A stretch of 64,000 nucleotides of DNA from Lachnospiraceae bacterium (lineage in GTDB: Bacteria > Bacillota > Clostridia > Lachnospirales > Lachnospiraceae): positions 1 through 64,000 of the forward strand of contig JAFUXG010000022.1 in the NCBI GenBank assembly GCA_017470935.1, in the 5' to 3' direction. The notes under the pieces are model-generated. The model was not told the DNA's origin and searched no databases. It saw only the letters and a program-made list of their open reading frames with translations. A program made the position numbers and the translations under genes. Below are positions 62,313 through 64,000 of this stretch, in pieces (within the stretch, counting starts at the first letter, position 1; each line of letters begins with the position of its first letter).

Positions 62313-64000
62313 TTAAATCAAATCCATTACATTAGTCATTCGATTAAAGAAGGGATCCTCCACGGTTAATGAAAGAAAGCTCTCGTCAGCAATTTTAAAA
62401 CTATGAATCAATGCAAGCATCTTCTCATCCAACACTTTATTCTCAGTATGTATTCCCTCAGTTATTAATTTCAGATAATCATCAAAGTACTCCAACACAC
62501 CCTGCTGCATCTCTTCAAAGCACTTTAAATCCTTTTCACATCTCAGTTCCACTGCATATACAGGCTCTCCATTCTCATCAAACTCCATAACCTGAGGATC
62601 TGGTGCTGTCAAAAGCGTTTCAAGAATATAATAATTATCAAAGATTGCACTGTCGCCTGTTTCCTTTGTGGAATAAAACGGTTCAATATCCAAGCCTTTA
62701 TCCTTCATAAATTCCGGCTCAAGCTGCAGAAAATAAAATCCCTTTAGAAGATGAGATGTCAAGCTTTGCACATACATCTGTGTAGTACCCTTAGCCACAA
62801 AATCGAAAAACGCAATGCTTCCTTCACACATATTCAGTCTCGCAATATAATTCATATAATTCTGCCTCTGTATTTTCGACCTTTCAAGAATCGCTTCTGT
62901 ATATTCAAGCATTCCTTCAGCTTTTGCTGCTTGTAAAATATCCTTATTCTTAACTGCTTGTGCGCTAATATCTTCCGACTCTATTCCAAATCGAACCTTA
63001 AGATTCTCCTCCACCGTCCCAAAATATTTCATACTATCCACATATAATATATCTTCTACGCTCTTCATCCCAGCCCTGATCGCAGCAATACGTGACGTCA
63101 AAAAATATATACTGTTATCTTCTCCCATCATTTCATATAGTTTTCTTGGCAGATATCCATCCCTTGCAGAAAACCACACGTTCTTAATTCCCTGTCCCCT
63201 CACTTTTTCTCTGAACCAAAACATATAATCACATATAACAGGTGCACATATTGTATATCCAATCTCATCAGCTCCCGATAATGTTATCCTTCTATCAGAG
63301 GTTTCAAATTGAAATGGAGAGTTGAACAATGATGCATTCAACATACCGACCTTAATTCTGTCTGACAATGATACCATATCATGCTCTAAACAAAATCCTC
63401 CTGCCACATCAAACAGTTCCTCTGCACTATATATCTTAAATGATTCTATTCCCACACAATCTGCAGCTTCTATATCACTTACCGGATCATCTCCTATGTG
63501 AAGTATATCTGTGACAGTCTTTTTTGTAACAGCTTCTTCAGCTATATAATTATTATCTTCAATTTCTATTTTATCTGTATTTTTTGAAATATCTGAATAT
63601 TCCTGTCCCCTACTCTTCAACACCTCGAACAGACCATGTCTTTTTCCTTTATTATACTCGCAGGAAACCAACACATCCTTATATCCCACAATATCTAAAC
63701 CATCCAAGATATCAATAATCTGCTTCTTGCTGTAATATGTATCTGTAGTAATATACACATCCTTCCCTGCTTTGACCAATTCATTAAAGACTTCCACCAT
63801 GCCACGCCGCAGACAAATAGTGTTTCTATCTATCTCATATTCCATATTTACAAGATATTCAGCTATTTTTTTCAAGGTAAGGTCATTACCACCTCTATTA
63901 TAAACATCCTCATTTTCCTTTATAACACCATCAAGAGATTTTTTTAAATCATCAAACAGATTACCATCTGGATTATTAACAATATAATAATATATGTCAA
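62313..64000 (-). CDS. Large HAD-superfamily protein, N-terminus beyond the window edge
   Basis: At least 562 residues. The frame stays open to base 64000, so the TTG at 63875 is not the start. The visible N-terminal part is a HAD phosphatase-like domain (VFNELVKAGKDVYITTDTYY, then ILHIGDDPVSDIEAADCVGI), lacking the first DXD motif, which must lie upstream. The C-terminal ~330 residues (NVWFSARDGYLPRKLYEMMG, SIYFLTSRIAAIRAG, IAFFDFVAKGTTQMYVQSL) form a domain often seen with HAD modules in surface-glycan loci; its function is unknown to me. A 40-residue polar stretch (DISKNTDKIEIEDNN) interrupts the HAD fold. 159 bp upstream of the epimerase gene. Confidence 0.7.
   Translation of the reverse strand, partial: DIYYYIVNNPDGNLFDDLKKSLDGVIKENEDVYNRGGNDLTLKKIAEYLVNMEYEIDRNTICLRRGMVEVFNELVKAGKDVYITTDTYYSKKQIIDILDGLDIVGYKDVLVSCEYNKGKRHGLFEVLKSRGQEYSDISKNTDKIEIEDNNYIAEEAVTKKTVTDILHIGDDPVSDIEAADCVGIESFKIYSAEELFDVAGGFCLEHDMVSLSDRIKVGMLNASLFNSPFQFETSDRRITLSGADEIGYTICAPVICDYMFWFREKVRGQGIKNVWFSARDGYLPRKLYEMMGEDNSIYFLTSRIAAIRAGMKSVEDILYVDSMKYFGTVEENLKVRFGIESEDISAQAVKNKDILQAAKAEGMLEYTEAILERSKIQRQNYMNYIARLNMCEGSIAFFDFVAKGTTQMYVQSLTSHLLKGFYFLQLEPEFMKDKGLDIEPFYSTKETGDSAIFDNYYILETLLTAPDPQVMEFDENGEPVYAVELRCEKDLKCFEEMQQGVLEYFDDYLKLITEGIHTENKVLDEKMLALIHSFKIADESFLSLTVEDPFFNRMTNVMDLI

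Noticed and set aside
63873..63875. TTG as start of the HAD-protein gene
   Set aside because: The reading frame stays open from there to base 64000 and the first HAD motif is missing, so the gene continues past the edge.
1..64000. tRNA, rRNA, CRISPR, prophage or complete insertion sequence
   Set aside because: I looked for cloverleaf-like blocks, rRNA motifs, spaced repeats and transposase motifs and found none that I can support; a tRNA scan would be the decisive test.

Overview
The window looks like a chromosome segment of a strictly anaerobic, spore-forming (or recently spore-forming) Clostridia bacterium, most likely Lachnospiraceae. The evidence is a class III (oxygen-sensitive) ribonucleotide reductase, a HydE [FeFe]-hydrogenase maturase, a sporulation/division cluster in Bacillus-like order (spoVT, hup, rqcP, yabP, yabQ, divIC, spoIIE, tilS, hpt, ftsH), AGGAGG-type ribosome sites and BspA-type leucine-rich surface proteins. 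I saw no rRNA, tRNA, CRISPR array or prophage. This assignment is inference; no database was searched.

Layout. 1-2.8 kb: a decayed Rpn-family remnant, a divergent AAA ATPase and a duplicated hairpin. 2.8-7.8 kb (minus): an operon of a secreted polysaccharide deacetylase, a double-domain PPK2 kinase and a secreted papain-like protease. 8-16 kb: a PurF paralogue lacking the glutaminase cysteine, a small protein with an RNAP alpha-CTD-like end, DUF2225, a beta-helix lipoprotein, TspO and uvrC. 16-24 kb: a first ftsH, DUF421, Bax-inhibitor-1, LysA-like decarboxylase, PlsC and hydE, with short MITEs between genes. 24-30 kb: an EAL protein, a GH25 lysozyme lipoprotein, cold-shock protein and nrdD behind an NrdR-box promoter. 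30-35 kb: two LRR surface proteins flanking a CAP-domain protein. 35-39 kb: an FHA / Ser-Thr kinase / LytTR-FHA signalling cassette. 39-41 kb: a GH13 neopullulanase-like enzyme.

41.3-42.3 kb is a kilobase without genes. It carries two oppositely oriented copies of an unusual structured element. Each copy has a conserved 99-nt apical domain on a long duplex arm of about 71-72 bp. Arm length and mismatch positions match between copies, but the arm sequences are different. This is the best candidate in the window for something undescribed.

42.3-51.8 kb is the sporulation/division/housekeeping cluster, with a MITE immediately upstream of tilS. 52-54.5 kb holds two glycosyltransferases on the plus strand. 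54.5-64 kb (minus) is a phosphonate cluster: PEP mutase fused to two nucleotidyltransferase domains, phosphonopyruvate decarboxylase, an iron-type alcohol dehydrogenase (expected product 2-hydroxyethylphosphonate), an IspD/TarI-like cytidylyltransferase, a zinc polyol dehydrogenase, a pentose-phosphate epimerase homologue and a HAD protein cut by the window edge. I read it as making CMP-activated phosphonate, and perhaps a CDP-polyol, for a surface glycan.

A recurring oddity is that several conserved enzymes (UvrC, FtsH, TilS, phosphonopyruvate decarboxylase, the alcohol dehydrogenase, PEP mutase) carry in-frame acidic or tandem-repeat inserts between domains.
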